64,000 nt of DNA from Sanghuangporus weigelae (GCA_033182465.1 CP137327.1:1426001-1490000); one strand, 5' to 3'; positions 23,362 through 35,538 are shown, numbered from the stretch's first letter. Made by a program: numbers and translations. The notes: a model not told the origin generated them from the sequence alone.

Positions 23362-25122
23362 ACGGTCACCATTTCAACGGCACTCCAAGGCGAGTCTCTT
23401 GCGGGAACAAGAAACAATACGGCGCACTGATTCTGATCCCTCTAGCTACTTCAATTACACTGTTCTTCTACTACTGTGGTGAGCTATGTTGCCCACTCTA
23501 AGTACATTGTTGACTTAATCTTCGTACTGAAGCTCTGCATTTCGATGAAGAGGTGGTGTACATGCCCTACGCAGATCTCTGCTTATTTGTACTGATCCTT
23601 GATTTCTGTACAGGTCGAATACATATGGGTATGTGAATTTTCAAAGACAGCGACCGAGTCACTTATGATGCCCGGGCAGTCAAGACCATGGACTCGCGGC
23701 AAGGTCATCTACATAGTGGTAAGTTTCATCCTTTCCTCTTACAGTGCTCTCGTGTTATTTTCATTCTTAGTCGAGATATACGGGAGCAATTTTTCTCATG
23801 TACGTTCTATCTGTCCAATTAAAGACGTTGGAAGAGCTAAAGGTCAGATGTCACCTTAGACTCATGGGTATCGGTCTTTTACCCATACGCTGGAACGACG
23901 CTGGTCACCCATTGATCAATGGTAAGAAACTTGAAATGCTGGTGAGTAGATACTGAAGTATATAAGAGTCATTCATCGCGACTGAATAATCTTCTCGATA
24001 CAGGAGATCGGTGCATGTAAGCACTATGCTCACGAATATCGACCACAACTCATCTGAAATGCAGGTCTCGGCGATTATCTCTATGTTGTGGCCGGAACAG
24101 TCACGATCGTTCTCGCGGAAAGTGGGTATCTTATTACTTTTTAAATAGCCATGATCCTCTGATTATGACGTCTAAGTCACCTTAGCCATGCGTATTTACG
24201 CTTTGTATGGAAGAAGAAAATGGATGGCAGTCATTTGCGCGATATTGATATTAATTTCATGTGCTGGCACTCAAGGTCTCGGTATTATCTGTACGTGCTC
24301 CTCTCGGACTCCATTTTCTGATCCAGATCCAGACTAGTACTAATCGTTCGGTAAAATCCTTATCACGTTTGCGTATTATTCGCTGATAGACATTTTGAAA
24401 CCTGAAGACAGTTGTATCGGAAAGCCATGCCTGTTTGATTCGTCACTATCATATCAGATCACAATTACATGTGCCATGGCCTCTGACACGATCTCAGTTT
24501 TCGGATGGATCCCAACATCAGTAGTGGAACTGATATTTCTCGTTCTGGTACCTTGGAAGACCAGAAAGATGCAAAAAATTCATGGTGAATACAGCCTCGT
24601 TGCAGAAGGGAAGACGCCATATGCTGTCGATATCATGGCTGTCATGGCCAGGGACTCGAAGAAATATTTTCTTCAGTAAGCTTTGGCGGCTTTGGGGCGT
24701 GGCCTAGGGCAATGTCTGACCTGTATTATGCCATTAGAATGTTTGTGCTCTGTTTCATCGGTGCATGTCTCAATGTAATTGTGATACTTGACAACTTTAA
24801 GCTACACAGCAGCTCCCTTGCGGTGCGCCTTACTTGCTTTCATGCTTTGTCGCTTATTTGACGGTCTTCCCTAACCTAGATCATGCTTCCAGCTGTACTC
24901 TCGAACACCTTTGTGACATTCGCTGTAGCCGTCTTGTCAATCCTTGCTCCAGAGCTTTTCATCAGTCTCCGTATGGAGTACTATGGACCGGTGGGCTCGC
25001 TTGCCGATAAATCCCAGTTATCTTGGGAGGTTGCTATCCCTGAAGGAAGTCAGCATGCTCCTCAGGAATCTGGGAGCTCGCGAAGAGGGCAGTATTCAAT
25101 AGTTGAGGATCAGGAGGCGTAG
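23362..25122 (+). CDS. DUF6533-family seven-helix membrane protein
   Basis: A multi-exon basidiomycete membrane protein of unknown role. After splicing: ALILIPLATSITLFFYY (helix 1), ALHFDEE-VEYIW-SRPWTRGKVIYIV (the DUF6533 signature, built from three short exons at about 23,530-23,720), SRYTGAIFL, then GDYLYVVAGTVTIVLAE and AMRIYALYGRRKWMAVICAI (24,070-24,260). A loop with Cys residues (DSCIGKPCLFD) follows, then VFGWIPTSVVELIFLVLVPW, MFVLCFIGACLNVIVIL and MLPAVLSNTFVTFAVAVLSI. The cytosolic tail ends at 25120-25122. Order and spacing fit the family. The start codon was not found with confidence; the 5' border is where in-frame similarity to the next copy begins. Confidence 0.7.
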
Positions 25123-25339
25123 GTTTGGCGTATGGCGTTAACAGCGAACATGTTCGGATCTACTTCATCAGTTATTATATATTGTTGATCAATGTCTTAC
25201 TCTTTGGAGAAAGCAAAGTACTTGAACTCTTCTCGTGGTACATAGAAACCATCAGCGCCGGACCGTCTCGGTTATCAGTTTCGAAAATATTTAAGAGTGA
25301 CGTACGACTCCCTCCCAGTCATACCTATACCCTTCCGGC

Positions 25340-25700
25340 ATGACCCTCGCAAATCTCGAAGAGTTGAAACTGGGTGCTCTTAGCACGACGTTTTCAAAGT
25401 CTGTGACTGGTTCGTATTCACCTCTCCTCTTCGATTGGTATCTGATCATGTCGACAGTCTGCTGCACGACTGTTTTCTTCTATTATTCTGGTTCCGGTCT
25501 TTCCAGTTCCAAGAAACCTCTGACACTCATTTTAGACGTCAAAGTGTTGAATATAGCTTATGAAGTCATTTTCTCTTTCGTTGACGTCCTTCTATACTCA
25601 TCGTCTTCCATCAGATCATGTATATTTGGGTGAAGAGATCTGCTAATCTGTTGTCGTTTGATCAAAATATTTACCGGTTAGGAGATAGTCTAAAAATTGG
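25340..25700 (+). pseudogene. N-terminal fragment of a second DUF6533 gene
   Basis: The ATG at 25340 opens MTLANLEELKLGALSTTF, followed by a helix (WYLIMSTVCCTTVFFYY) aligning with the first helix of the DUF6533 gene 1.9 kb to the left. After an intron IMYIWVKRS resembles its VEYIWSRPW block. The remaining helices are not found, and an antisense FunK1 scrap follows. It is best read as a truncated tandem copy; a short expressed protein cannot be excluded. Confidence 0.5.
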
Positions 25701-26841
25701 TCATTCGGACCTGTACTTGCTGGTGAGCATAGCACAGCTAAGCTCATTGCCTCAGCTTTGAAACTAAACTGATGAGTTCATCAACTGTGAGACGCCGTTG
25801 CATTCGTCGTGTATTTTAATACAGTCTTTCTAAAACCGATACTGAGGGTCAAATTCGCCTATAGTCTAGTCGTATTGGCGGCTGCGGAGTGTTCTTCCTC
25901 TTTGAGGATGGAGCCACCTCTTGCTATAATTTGGGAATGAATGCTATCTCCATGAGCTGCTTGAGACGGCTACTTTATCAGATGCTACAGAAGTCACCTT
26001 TTCAATCATGTCAATTAGAGGTGCGAATGAGTTACATTTCTTTCTGTTCCCGTGTCAAGACACTGTCCAAAGACTGTTCAATCTTCATTGGAGACAATCT
26101 AGCCTTCATCTTCTGTAAAAACTTGGTTGTTTCGTCATTCTGCTATGGTAGGAGACGGTTACGAATGAATCCACATCTATCTCCAGCAGAAACATATGGC
26201 CTAGGTCGCCCAGTTCTTCTTCGAAGGCGATGGAGACTTCGGCACCAACAGCGATCAGGACTGAGATACAACCATTCTGAGGGATGAGGTCTTGTTTGCA
26301 AGATGCTTACTGCATAGATGTGGACGTACATCATTGCCCAGACCTGCATTTTTTTTTACAGCTAGTTGCAAAATTTCACCGGAACAGTTCGGCAAATTGA
26401 AGGCTTCTTGCTAGAACACATTGAGTCATGCTACATGTTGAATATATTCGTGGTGTCTTATTTCATTTCGTCAGGTTGAAAAGAAGGTATGTTTTCTTCA
26501 ATATACATCCCATCCGAGTCCGAACGCATTGCTCGGTTCGAAGGCTTCATTTTTTCCCATTCTCTGCCAAAAAGTCTACTTATTGAATGCATACTCGAGG
26601 ATGTGACATCTCCATCATACTTTCGGGGGAGACTCACCGCATTTTTGGTCTACGCACGAACCTGGTAGAAAATCTAGAGATGCTCCATAAGATTTCATGC
26701 GGAATTAAATCGAGAAATTCAGGACACTGCTTCATGGTCTATCAGATTGCATCGATATTCTGCGCAAAGTGACTGACTGTGACTGTCAACAAATGACGGC
26801 GCGGTTTGGACCGCGACTACATGGTACTTGTCCAATATCTA
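25700..26841. other. Gene-poor stretch with FunK1 debris
   Basis: Apart from the antisense FunK1 scrap listed separately, no gene is seen. The right end must contain the NPR3 promoter. A weak FunK1-like similarity recurs near 26,570-26,620, too short to call. Confidence 0.4.
25940..26090 (-). pseudogene. Antisense scrap of a FunK1 kinase gene
   Basis: DNA-level match, read on the plus strand: GATGCTACAGAAGTCACCTT, a tail of TTTTCA, and later AGACACTGTCCA. These align in order with GACGCTACAGAAGTCGCCTT...AGACACTGTCCA at about 51,632-51,720 in the minus-strand FunK1 gene. It covers only part of the N-terminal domain and has no usable frame. It lies 11 kb outside the FunK1 array. Confidence 0.55.
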
Positions 26842-29588
26842 ATGGCAGAGTCCTTGTTGGCCGTTCTTCTTGTCACTTCATCAGCAAAGGGATCGAATCT
26901 TGTGTTTCATTGGCCGCCATATCCGTCTTCCCAGCCACGGCTAGCGCGGCCCAAACCCCGACGCGACGAGAAGAGCCTGTATTTCGACAACGTTTGGATC
27001 GCTGCTACAAATTATGATCTCAAAGCAGCTGAAGACAGTAGCGCCCAGCGAAATGGATCTATATATGATGATCCAGAGCTGGATGAATGGGAATATGAGT
27101 GGAAACGGCCAAACGCATATCGCGAGCGCGCAAGGTCTCTCAGCTTCGCAGATTCATCCATCAGGTCACATCCTGGCTCACGACGAGCTTCTCCTTCAAT
27201 GAAAGACTCGGTGCACTTCGATAAGGACAACAGTCGACAGAGGAGAGATTCGTCGAGCGAGCACGAGTATGAGAGCCTCTTAGGATATCCAGCGGAGTTT
27301 CTCGCAAGTATCTTGTGCCCGAAGGATGATATGTGTCACCAGAAATTCGAGCTGGTAGTGGATGATCTAGCGTTTATTGGGCATCCAGTATGCGCCGATT
27401 CAGATGGTGGATGGAGGTTCAAGAGGCCCCGGGGCAGAGGAACGCGGCATGCTTCGAAGGATGTTTCTGCTTCTCAGCCTCCTTCGCCTATACCTGAAGC
27501 ACCTAAGGAGGAACCTTCAACACCAGCCATACCGGGAACGTCTCCTCCACATACTTTCCACCTCGTCTTCGTCATTGATTTGCCGGACCCCTCGTCATCT
27601 GCTTCTGGCAATGTGTTCAAATATTTCCATGTCATGTACGAGCAACTTGCATTCACTGTTACGGCTGTACTCTATCAAGAACAGGTTCTACATCGCTTTG
27701 TAGATACAGAATGCGAAACATTGGGTGGCCTTCGCGAGAGCTCCGTTTCTCGCGGCGCCTCGTTTACGGAATACATCGGCCGGGCGTTAGATAGCTCTTC
27801 GCTTGCCCGAGCGATGAAAACACTTTACGATGCGATCAAATCAAACTCCATTGCACGGCTGATTCTCAATGATGTGGGGATAGAAGTCCAACTTCCTCCA
27901 CAACTCGACAAACTTCTGCATGTCGAAGAAGAGAATCCAGACTTTGTCGAGCACCCTGAAACGGATGCAGTGAGCTGGGGACCGGAACTCAGCTTCGGAT
28001 GGGGTTTGCCGACGCTGGCGCCATGGAAAAGCCTATTGCTGTACGATATGGAGGATGATCAGAATGATCTGAAGATGAACTTGTCGCGCCCTGGGCTTAG
28101 TCCGGAGGACCAGGTGTTGGCCGAAGGACTGGTCCAGTTCCTTGAAACGGTGTCTATCTTTGACTCGTGCGTCTGCCCGATTGTCACGATCAACATTTAC
28201 TTATCCTCTTTCAGACTTGCAGATATCGCACATTCCCTGGATTGGGATCTGGAACGCCAGGTTTATCCGACTGTCCGTTGGCTGGTTTACCATCGTCGGG
28301 CCAAAATCGTTGATACAGTCCGTAGAGGTCTACGTTCAGTATTCTCTCTGTCCTCAAAGATGGACCGTCCGTGAGTTCATATCTATGCACACGTCTGCGA
28401 TTTCTGATGGCCTATTTAGACTTCCTGAGCTCTCAGTAGAGTTTTCCAAAGCCTTCTCGCATCCCGCCATTCCCCCTTTACCAAAAGTGTTCGCCGCAAT
28501 ATCCAATTCGTCAACTTCCTCAACTCCCTCATCAACTCCGTTTTCTCCTTCTTCCCATACGCATCTGTCAACCCACGCGATTGATTCGGCAAACAATGTG
28601 GCCTCAGCCTCGTCAGCGACCTCGCTTGATTTCTTTACATGCGCCGTACGTTCAAAAGATCTGATTCCCGTTTATCAAGATGTTGTTGTATGGCTCCTAA
28701 GACGCGAATTGATCGTCGCACTGCATCTGCATATCCGTATCGTAGCTACACCGGAGATCAAAGAACGTGTTCGTTGGCAGCGACTCGAACGCCGGCTTTC
28801 CTCGGTGAGGCACAGTCGGGACGCGAAGCGGAGTGGGTCCGGAGGACAGATCGGGCTGGTGCGGCCTGTCATCAATGATGGATTTACTGCGAGCCAGTCG
28901 AGGCGTCGTCGCCACTCGAGTCGTTCGGGAGGCGGTCCTGCAAGTGCCGCTGTCACCGAAGGCGGGATTGCACAGAGCTTAAAGCACCATGATGCGTTCA
29001 ATACCCGTGGGAGATCACAGATACGACGAGTGGATGCTGAAGACGGAGACAATGAGTACCGGCCCTCGCATTCCAGGTTGCGGGACTCCGCTATTGCTGA
29101 TGATGTCGATGATGAATTGTCTGAGGGTGTCCGGGGAGAGCAAAATGATGGTGGGAACGGAGAGGGTGATGGTGATGGTGTGAATAAGGAATCGGATGAT
29201 GATAAGAGAGATGATAATCATCTCCCGTCCGTTATACCAGAGCCTGGGCAGGCGACGCCGCTTCAGCAGATGTGGATCGAGGCGATGTCGGAAGGAAAAC
29301 CTCCGGAGGTCGCTGAGCGGTTCAAACGGTAAGCAGTACTTTTTAACTCTTTATTTTTTGCACTGATGGTCCACTTTGGCGTTTTCTTAGGATTCACCAG
29401 TTCTTTGATGGGAAGAAGACGGATGACGAGATCCTATACCGAGCGGATATCAAGAGACGTCAGCTCAAGGAGGTCTTGCAACAATATGATGAATTCGTGG
29501 GTATTTTCTGTGTACTCTGGTTATTTGCTTGAATTGACATCAATTTTCTCCTTTCAAACAGTTGCTCACGTCGCTCCATCCCGCTTGA
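26842..29588 (+). CDS. NPR3: NPR3 homologue, nitrogen permease regulator / SEACIT-GATOR1 subunit
   Basis: A subunit of the complex that restrains TORC1 at the vacuole when amino acids are short. The ATG at 26842 is preferred (MAESLLAVLLVTSSAKGSNL, the family start); one 21 bases upstream is also in frame. The N-terminal longin-like domain is split by a disordered insert (about residues 60-140), then LLGYPAEFLASILCPKD, FELVVDDLAFIGHPV, HTFHLVFVIDLPDP and FKYFHVMYEQLAFTVTAVLY. The middle has LLLYDMEDDQNDL. After an intron come DIAHSLDWDLERQVYPTVRW and a long Arg/Ser and acidic disordered region (28.75-29.2 kb). The last exons give a winged-helix-like end (PLQQMWIEAMSEGKPPEVAE; FFDGKKTDDEILYRADIKRR; LLTSLHPA). 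The stop is at 29586-29588. It appears complete. Confidence 0.92.
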
Positions 29589-29939
29589 CTGGTGACCTCA
29601 ATGCGAAACAATCTCTTATGATGGCTTGCAACGGAGTGTTGCGGTTGATCAGTCTCAACCTATCTCGAAGCTCGATTTTCCCGGAGTTTACCTCATCTTC
29701 TCGAACTTCACCGATGGCTTCAATTGAACGAATCCGCTCCACAATAGTGATCCCTTTGGCAAGAGCGCATCATAAAGGCATATTAATTTCGAGAGAGATG
29801 TATGATACATTTCCGACGCGGAAGTTCAGACATCAAAGCAACAGAACAGAACTGCGGAACTCGAGAGACACCAGTGTAATAATCAACAAGATTGCAAATA
29901 CGTATGCGATACGTGGTCAAGATATGCGTGGACCACGTC
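29589..29939. other. Convergent 3' intergenic, NPR3 / BAP31
   Basis: The 3' UTRs of two convergent genes lie here. No gene or terminator-like structure was recognised. Confidence 0.5.
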
Positions 29940-30873
29940 TTAGTCCTTACGCTTGTCAGATATTGAGCCAGTTGCTTTGTTGTAATCGTCGGCGAGACGG
30001 TCATACTCTCGTGCTTGCGCTTCGGATTGCTTCTTCAGCGTGTCTAGACGTAAACGGAAAATGAGCTGGGGCGATTATGATGCATAGTATATGAATCTTT
30101 GCATACCAAAATCGCGCGTGCGCGCCTCTGCCGCTGCGAGCTTTTTCTTCAGCTCTTCAATGTCCTCTCCAGACTTGTCAGAACCCTGTATAATGCGTCT
30201 TTTAATGCGTGTTATTAGGTGGAAGACGATGGACAGACACGTGCCTCACTCATTTTCTTAAGTTTCGCGTATTCCTCCTGTGCATGAATGAGATCAAGCA
30301 TGATGTAAAATGTCCGTGTAAGGACTATGGAGAGGAACAACGTGAATCCGGTGAGGTATGCATTGCGTTGTGCACTGTGCACAGGTTTGGATTAGCTCAG
30401 TCGAAAGAAACTATATCAACGTGAATGACTCACTAGAATTTACGCGCAGCGAAGTTGGTCTCTGCACGCACATCGTGTGAGGGCCCCGACCCGCTTGATT
30501 TTGCGGCTTCTACCTCAGCAGTGATACGTACCATGCGTTGGAACGCGTCGGCGAACAAGATCCCCACGAAACTGTTTCAGTTCAGTTGAATAACGCATCA
30601 AAGTCAGACACACACAAAGAGATGAAAATGTGAAGGAAGCAAAGTACGCACATGAACGCTATTTTAAGTCCATAAGCAACCTTCCCGACCACGGGGGACT
30701 CGGAGAGGAAGGTGAAGACGCGTTTGCGAACGGCGTGCGGCAAAGGTACGACAATTGCGATGAACGTGGCCATTTCGGACGCGAGCAGCATGAAGGTGAG
30801 TGAGTAGCTTGAGGATGCAACATCAGTATAATATTCAGCAGTATCAAAGACAGAAATCTCACTAGATTGTCAT
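29940..30873 (-). CDS. BAP31/Yet3-family ER membrane protein
   Basis: An ER protein with three N-terminal helices and a cytosolic coiled coil, thought to act in ER export and quality control of membrane proteins. Exon 1 is tiny (ATG at 30873, MTIY). Exon 2 gives YSLTFMLLASEMATFIAIVV and GKVAYGLKIAF; later exons FVGILFADAFQRMVRITAEV, NFAARKF, NAYLTGFTLFLSLVLTRTFY, and the coiled coil (DIEELKKKLAAAEART; DTLKKQSEAQAREYDRLADD). It ends SDKRKD, a Lys-rich tail like other family members. The stop is at 29940-29942. Length, about 210 residues, is typical. A MITE lies 229 bases upstream of its start, inside or next to the promoter. Confidence 0.88.
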
Positions 30874-31101
30874 TTTGTTGTAAGAGATGGAGGCGGTTGA
30901 AGACAAGATGGATGAACGGACTGTGTCGGTTCGGCACGCGTCAACTTGAACGAGGAAAGGAGGCGTGTTCGTACGTACGTCATCTTTCCCACGGTGGCTC
31001 AGGCTCAGAAATTCGGTCGAAATTCAGAATATTTTGCTCCAACGCGGAAAATCATTCAGCGTGGTTTGAACAATTATTCTTCTTTAATGGTGAACTTTAC
31101 T

Positions 31102-31749
31102 AGGACCCCCGTTAATCAGGGATAATGCCTCTGTCTGATCCGGATAATTTATGCCAAATTTTGACCCCCTAGGCCCCCAGAAATCCGGATAATTTTTGCA
31201 AATTTTTTCTGCAAAGCCTCTATAGCGTCCGGATAAGGCATTGTCAGATTCTGGCATGCCTCTGCCAATCCGGATAATCACCTGATGTAAATTACAAATG
31301 ACTGTTGACCAATACAACTTACAAGATTACAAAATATTTGATCTGATCATGTGCATTCGTGTAAACTACTTACTGTATTTAGGCTTTGTATTGTAGATTA
31401 CAGATAGAAATTACAAGAGTATCTTTTCTGTTTGTAATAGAAGAATCGATCGCGGAGGTCCCAAGAATCTGAAGAAGAAGGAATAAATTGGTTTATTTAT
31501 TGCTTTTTGTAATGTTCTAGCTAGTTACAAGAGGCGAAAATTGTTGAAAAACATGTTTCTATTGCGTCTACATCAAATCCGGACAAAAACAAGCTACTTA
31601 CCATGCCTCTGCCAAATCCGGACAATTTTGGGCCTTTCGGCCGGAAAGCCTCTGTCAATCCGGATAAAACGGGCGCGTCAGCGCCCGGAAAATCCGGATA
31701 ACAGGGTCGATTTTCGGCAGAGGCATCAAATGGTATTAACGGGGGTCCT
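31102..31749. mobile_element. 648-bp MITE (non-autonomous DNA transposon), 8-bp target duplication
   Basis: Ends are inverted: AGGACCCCCGTTAAT on the left, its complement on the right, and the match resumes at TGCCTCTG (about 32 bp, imperfect in the middle). Both sides are flanked by the same 8 bases, ACTTTACT (31094-31101 and 31750-31757). Inside, at least eight copies of CCGGATAA or CCGGACAA lie within about 200 bp of the ends, in the arrangement expected of subterminal transposase sites. There is no coding frame for a transposase. An 8-bp duplication suggests the hAT superfamily, but the ends are not a textbook hAT match. Confidence 0.85.
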
Positions 31750-31905
31750 ACTTTACTATACAGTTGGTATTAAACACATCTCTTTGGTTCGAATTCAATC
31801 CACGGTGAAAATAAATAGAAAGATTGTTCGTTGAAAAATCATCAGGTCCGCACGCGTGACGGAGGCATTCGAGGAACGGATTGAGAATAATAATGGTGCG
31901 AATGA

Positions 31906-32263
31906 TCACCCGCTGAAGCTTCGCTTGTCATACTTGTACTGGTTCCTACGTAAAGTGTTAAGAGTCATTCAGAGAAGACGGATGGCGAAGGCCACACACA
32001 GTTGATACCGAATAGCAAAGATAGGGGCGGCAAGTGCGCCAGTCATGGCAGCGTAGTATAAAACCTTCTGCTTTTTGTTATTCTGTGTGGCGCTGGTTCA
32101 GTATAAAGCTTTCAAGGAGACATATTAGTAGCAGATAACGTACAGGGTCGACAGCGAAGGGGTCGAAGTGTGGTGCACCTCCAGAAGCTAGACGCGTCTG
32201 CTGTCGTCCAGCACGCGCCACCATGGGTGTGGCTCGGCGAGCAGCAACTCGGAGGAGTGTCAT
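31906..32263 (-). CDS. COX8: Cytochrome c oxidase subunit (COX7C / yeast Cox8 type)
   Basis: A nuclear-encoded small subunit of respiratory complex IV. The ATG at 32263 starts an Arg/Ala-rich mitochondrial presequence (MTLLRVAARRATPMVARAG). Exon 1 ends FDPFAVDP; exon 2 gives NNKKQKVLYYAAMTGALAAP and then IFAIRYQL, matching the COX7C pattern (NK...L..M...F...P..VRHQL) in order and spacing. A third exon adds NQYKYDKRSFSG and the stop at 31906-31908. Total is about 81 residues, with one transmembrane helix. If the last intron is not spliced, the end would instead be CVAFAIRLL. The two-feature match (presequence and single-helix core) makes the assignment likely. Confidence 0.75.
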
Positions 32264-33229
32264 TGTGCAGTAGTTGTGACAATCGATGCAGTCGATGCAA
32301 TGAGGAATTGTTTTGCTCATTCTCATCGATCTGAGCAGAGCTTTTATACCTAGCGTAAGAGTATAAAAGCCCATATCGGAAGCACCAGAACTTAGCGTGT
32401 CTCTTCGGAATGACGATTTCAGCTGCTCCCGAGACGTTCCCGTTGGTTTGCACAGGTATTTCGTCATTCAAACATGTCGGTTATACAGTATAATTGCCAT
32501 AAAAGGCAACCATACGGCAATTTTCGTATGCTTCGGGATGCTTCGATTTCTGCTTCGGGAATGGTCCAAAGGGAGAATACGCACGAGACGTGCGCAAAGT
32601 CGGATCTTCTCGCAATTCAGAGGGAGAGAACTGAGTTGTTAGCTCTGAACTACGTAGCGAGGCCAGCTTGGCCGGGAGCTATGGCGCGAACAAGTGTGAA
32701 CAAAAGAACAGGTCCATAGATTGATCCTTCAAGCACTTCTGTACATAGATTTGGTATCCATGACCGCAAGCCAGGAGGCAGGAAGATTGCACCAAGAAAG
32801 CGAGTTCAAAGCTCCAGTCAAACAGGACCAAACAGTGGAGGGAGCGAAGTCGGACGGATGATGTATCATGACCAAGACTAATTGTTTTTCCGATCAACAT
32901 CACTCGTTCCTCATGATTTTCATCCTCGCATCAGCGCTGTATCGGAAGCACTAGATCCTCGGCATTCAGGGCAAAGGTGACTTGGTCGAGAAGCAGAGTA
33001 TCTGTTGGAACGATCGTTGTTCCTCTCTCGTTCATCTCGAGAACTTGTGCCAGGCCTAGGCTCAAGAATCTGGAGCCTGAGATGTATTAGTATAGACGGT
33101 AATCAGCCAGCGTTTCGCGAAGAACAGGCCTGACTTGAAAGTTGAGTGAGAAAGAGGCGTGAGAAAGAAAGCTTCTGTTGATGTGATGATCTTATCAGAT
33201 TAAAGACTGTCTTTCCGACGGTCATAAGC
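32264..33229. promoter_or_regulatory. Divergent intergenic, COX8 / TAH18
   Basis: Nearly 970 bases without a supported gene separate divergent start codons at 32263 and 33230. This is the unique left flank of the TAH18-FunK1 array: it is not repeated upstream of the later TAH18 copies. Confidence 0.5.
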
Positions 33230-35538
33230 ATGGCTGATGGCGACACTTCCTTAGACTCCAACACCGACGACCAAGAGCGCAACATTCTCATTCTATATGC
33301 AACAGAAACTGGAAATGCTCTTGACGTGGCAGAGCAGATCGCGCGTGAGGCTAGACGAAGACTATTCACTGTCCGACTTTCCAGCGCGGAGGTCTATCCA
33401 CTTGTGTGTTCATTGATATCTTGTCCCAATTCTTGGCAGTTAAACATGATAAAATACAGGAAGGACTTGTGCACGAGACACTTGTCATCTTCGTCGTCTC
33501 TACGACCGGGTCTGGTGTCGAGCCAAGATCGATGACGCCGATGTGGAACATGCTCCTCCGTGCAGACCTCCCCAGCGATATCCTCGAGGACCTACATTTT
33601 GCGGTCTTCGGATTGGGAGACAGTGCATATGAGAAATTCTGTTGGGCGGCGAAGAAACTTTCCCGACGCCTCTTGAGCTTGGGTGCGCAAGAGATCTGCG
33701 CACGTGGGGAAGGGGACGAGCAGCATCCTCTCGGGTGGGTCTTATCTGCTTTATACAGCTTCTGTATGTTAATGCATCGAAGACAGCGCTGAAGGTGCTT
33801 TGGATGTGTGGATACCGCAGGTCTTCTCGGCGCTCGAAGCGCTACTTCCTCCACCGCTTGATGGAACCACTGAAGACCCGGATGTCCTTCCACCTCCCCG
33901 AATATCCATAACTACCTCGGGGAAGACATTAGGAAGCGTTGATGACCCGTTAGCTGGGTGTGATTACTATCATGTGGCAACTGTACGAAGAAATGATCGT
34001 ATCACTTCGGCGGACTGGTTCCAGGACGTGAGGCACATTGAACTGGATTTAGAGGATGACATTATGTATATCCTTTGTTTATCTGCTTTCTTCATGAATC
34101 CGAGCTGAATTGTCGGACACTAATAGCTACTCTCCCGGGGATGTAGCCGTCATACACCCTATACAGCTCTCATCGGATGTCGATTCATTCCTTAGTAGCA
34201 TGGGTTGGAGTGATACCGTTGACGAAGAAATATACCTCTCACCTGTTGAACGGTGTAAGGACCTAACACTGTTCTATTTCTGTTGCTGACACGTTATGCG
34301 ATAAAAGTTTGGTCAATACCAGAGACAATTCCTAGAAGAGCGACGCTTGGACAACTCTTCATTCGACATCTTGACATAAATGCTGTTCCACGACGCTCCT
34401 TTTTCAAGGTTCTTCGACATTTTGCTACAAACGAAATGGAAAAAGAGAAATTGTCTGAGTTTTGCACAACCCAGGGAGCCGTGAGTCCTTAGGCTAATAG
34501 TTTGCCGATTCCAATTTCTGACTTTGAGATATAGGATGAACTTTATGAATATGTGACGCGAGTCAGACGGACTGTTCGTGAGGTGATAGCTGAGTTTCGA
34601 TCGCTGAAGATCCCAAAGGAATACATATTCGATCTGTTTCCTCCGCTAAGGCCAAGACAGTTCTCTATTGCCAGCTCTTCTCTTGTCAGTGCTTATAATT
34701 TATCCAGTCGAATCTTCGTCATTAAACTGAAAAGTCCTCCAGGTCCATAGAAAGCAAGTCCACTTATGCGTCGCCATCGTACGATATAGAACCAAGTTAA
34801 AGATACCCAGACGGGGTGTGTGCTCAACATACCTCGCCGGTTTGAACCCTGGTTTGTTTCCCAAAGCTGATTTCTGCTTCTGTTGCTGACCTCTTAAATC
34901 GAAGGCGATACCCTGCGAATCAAAATACAAAAGGGTTTTCTATCCCAGCCGCAAAGTCCTGAGACACCGATTGTTTGCGTCGGACCTGGAACTGGGATTG
35001 CTCCTATGCGCGCTCTGATCGAACAACGGGTCCATGAAGGTTCAGCAAGTAAGAGCGGTTTTCATGAAGAAGAGAGAACAGCGCTCAAATTTGTTTCTCG
35101 CTGCAGACAACAGCCTCTATTTTGGTTGCCGTTCAGAATCAAAGGACCATCATTATGGATCCGAATGGCTGGCCTTGGCGGAGTCTGGGAAACTCACATA
35201 TCGCACGGCATTCTCCCGCGACGGTCCGGAAGGCGCGAAGCGCGTTTATGTACAAGACCGTATGCGAGAGGACGCGGAGAGGCTGTGGGACCTGCTTGGA
35301 CGAAGAGGGGGATGGTTGTATATCTCAGGGTAAGCATTCTTCAAAACACCTTCGTGACGATCTATTTTTCCTAATATAGCTGTGATTGCGTAGGTCGTCG
35401 AACAAAATGCCTGCGGCTGTGAAGGATGCTATAGCTTTCGCGGCTAAGGAGGCCGGAGGACTGTCGGAAGATGATGCAAAGGGATTCGTGAAGAGGATGC
35501 AAGATGAGAGCAGGCTTTTCGAGGAGTGTTGGAGTTGA
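33230..35538 (+). CDS. TAH18: TAH18, NADPH-dependent diflavin reductase
   Basis: Passes electrons from NADPH through FAD and FMN to Dre2 for cytosolic Fe-S protein assembly. The ATG at 33230 leads to the FMN domain (NILILYATETGNALDVAEQI; VVSTTGSGVEPRSM; FAVFGLGDSAYEKFCWAAKK). The FAD domain shows DLEDD, SPGDVAVIHP, PRRSFFKVLRHFA, RPRQFSIASSSL and LNPGDTLRIKIQKG. The NADPH domain shows VCVGPGTGIAPMRALIEQR, LYFGCRSESKDHHYGSEW, AFSRDGPEGAKRVYVQDR, WLYISGSSNKMPAAVKDA, and ends LFEECWS at 35536-35538. About ten short introns splice in frame. All cofactor motifs are present, so this is the functional copy. Two damaged copies lie 15 and 27 kb downstream. Confidence 0.93.

Noticed and set aside
30389-30425. 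tRNA-like D-arm string (TTAGCTCAGTCG)
   Set aside because: No matching acceptor stem or T-arm (GGTTCGA) at the right distance; it lies inside the BAP31 gene.
31099-31752. TA target duplication for the 648-bp MITE
   Set aside because: TA does flank both sides if the ends are shifted by a base, but the flanking match extends to 8 bases (ACTTTACT), so an 8-bp duplication explains more.
31775-31805. T-arm-like string GGTTCGAATTCAATCC
   Set aside because: No D-arm or anticodon arm upstream; the stem does not pair properly.
34700-34930. Minus-strand open frames overlapping TAH18
   Set aside because: They are shadows of the spliced TAH18 exons on the plus strand, whose cofactor motifs are complete.
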